Assembly: GCA_020438595.1 (NCBI GenBank) | Contig: JAGQUI010000156.1 | Span: 1-6,494, forward strand | DNA: 6,494 nucleotides | Source: Propionibacteriaceae bacterium | GTDB taxonomy: Bacteria > Actinomycetota > Actinomycetes > Propionibacteriales > Propionibacteriaceae | Direction of reading: 5' to 3' | Shown here: piece by piece, positions 6,205-6,494 of the stretch | Position numbering within the stretch: the stretch's first letter is position 1 | How the letters are laid out: each line of letters starts with the position of its first letter | The notes under the pieces: generated by a model | Told to the model about the DNA's origin: nothing | Databases searched by the model: none | What the model saw: only the letters and a program-made list of their open reading frames with translations | Position numbers and translations under genes: made by a program

Positions 6205-6212
6205 CAGGAGAA
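6205..6212 (+). promoter_or_regulatory. Strong Shine-Dalgarno (AGGAGAAA) fixing the moxR GTG start
   Basis: AGGAGAAA ends five bases before the GTG at 6218 and sets that codon as the start. No ATG lies in frame before the conserved helical region, so this site decides the N-terminus. Confidence 0.8.
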
Positions 6213-6217
6213 ATCGC

Positions 6218-6494
6218 GTGACCGATCCCACCCAGCCCGCGGCTGCGCCCGCACCCGCCCAGCCGGCAGCCGGAACCGAGGCGGCGAGAGCGGCCAAGCT
6301 GCTCGGCGAGGCGATCGCCCAGGTGCAGCGCGTCATCGTCGGCCAGGAGCACATGGTCGAGCAGCTGATGGTGGCCCTGCTGGCGAAGGGGCACTGCCTG
6401 CTCGAGGGCGTGCCCGGCGTGGCGAAGACGCTCGCCGTACGCAGCTTCGCCACCGTGGTCGGCGGCCAGTTCGCCCGCATCCAGTTCACGCCCG
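6218..6494 (+). CDS. MoxR-family AAA+ ATPase, N-terminal part only
   Basis: MoxR ATPases are cytoplasmic AAA+ chaperones that remodel or activate partner proteins, usually vWA-domain or metal-requiring proteins encoded next door. Only 92 residues are visible. A Pro/Ala-rich, probably disordered leader (1-20) is followed by the typical helix [39 protein letters not shown] (26-64), whose VGQ motif is characteristic, and Walker A GVPGVAKT (64-71) with ATP-binding Lys70 and Thr71. The last residues, ARIQFTP, lead into the segment that normally continues with DL.P.D. Walker B, sensor motifs and the C-terminal lid lie beyond the window. In actinobacteria such genes usually head an operon with DUF58, vWA and transglutaminase-type membrane proteins, which cannot be checked here. 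The GTG start is fixed by AGGAGAAA. It is divergent from the pseudokinase-like gene. Confidence 0.95.
   Translation, partial: MTDPTQPAAAPAPAQPAAGTEAARAAKLLGEAIAQVQRVIVGQEHMVEQLMVALLAKGHCLLEGVPGVAKTLAVRSFATVVGGQFARIQFTP

Larger units (their letters stand above)
6044..6217. promoter_or_regulatory. Divergent promoter region between pseudokinase-like gene and moxR
   Basis: These 174 bases separate the leftward pseudokinase/HAD unit from the rightward moxR gene and must hold both promoters, unless the left gene starts at 6085, which would shorten the gap to 132. The visible structure is the 13-bp tandem repeat at 6126-6151, the adjoining perfect palindrome GTGCGCGCAC (6120-6129) and a promoter-like element facing moxR. 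On the minus strand TACGTT (6152-6147), inside the second repeat, is a TAnnnT -10 candidate for the left unit, so one protein bound to the repeats could control both directions. Confidence 0.5.

Noticed and set aside
5175..6254. Upstream extension of the HAD frame to about 630 residues
   Set aside because: The added part is out of frame with the pseudokinase-like gene and shows shadow composition with repeated V/P/A-rich segments from the 21-bp repeats. The HAD domain begins normally at the GTGA overlap.

Overview
The window is GC-rich chromosomal DNA (third codon positions are overwhelmingly G or C, and GTG starts are common) from an actinomycete. Evidence for this includes the MoxR-type ATPase with its alanine/proline-rich N-terminus and a protein that resembles the N-lobe of an actinobacterial Ser/Thr kinase. 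I cannot name the genus from sequence alone. Seven protein-coding genes fill almost all of it. The first and last are cut by the window edges. No RNA gene, insertion sequence, CRISPR array or origin is visible, and no gene-free stretch exceeds about 175 bases.

Left block (1-3585). A Sir2-family NAD-dependent protein deacetylase reads leftward from 691 and is cut at base 1. Across a 75-bp divergent gap, a rightward two-gene unit begins. It encodes an M20 metallopeptidase of the carboxypeptidase S type (767-2137) followed, with a 4-bp ATGA overlap, by a drug/proton-antiporter-like MFS transporter with about 14 helices (2134-3585). The overlap argues that hydrolase and transporter are translated together. 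A shared substrate or product is an inference.

Middle block (3593-6043, all leftward). A cytidylate-kinase-like P-loop protein (3593-4246) converges on the MFS gene with only 7 bp between stops. It has its own strong Shine-Dalgarno and an AT-rich imperfect palindrome upstream. Upstream of that lies a two-gene unit. A membrane-anchored protein whose N-terminus aligns by eye to the N-lobe of Ser/Thr protein kinases, but without the glycine loop, the lysine or any C-lobe, is followed by a GTGA-overlapping Cof-type HAD phosphatase (4353-5174). The pseudokinase-like protein ends in a single transmembrane helix and a Gly-Ser-Pro tail encoded by 21-bp tandem repeats.

Right block (6044-6494). A 174-bp divergent promoter region holds a perfect 13-bp tandem duplication containing GGGAAC, then the start of a MoxR-family AAA+ ATPase (6218 onward), cut by the window edge after its Walker A motif.

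The most unusual element is the pseudokinase-like/HAD unit divergent from moxR, with the duplicated GGGAAC element between them. The other genes belong to well-known families.
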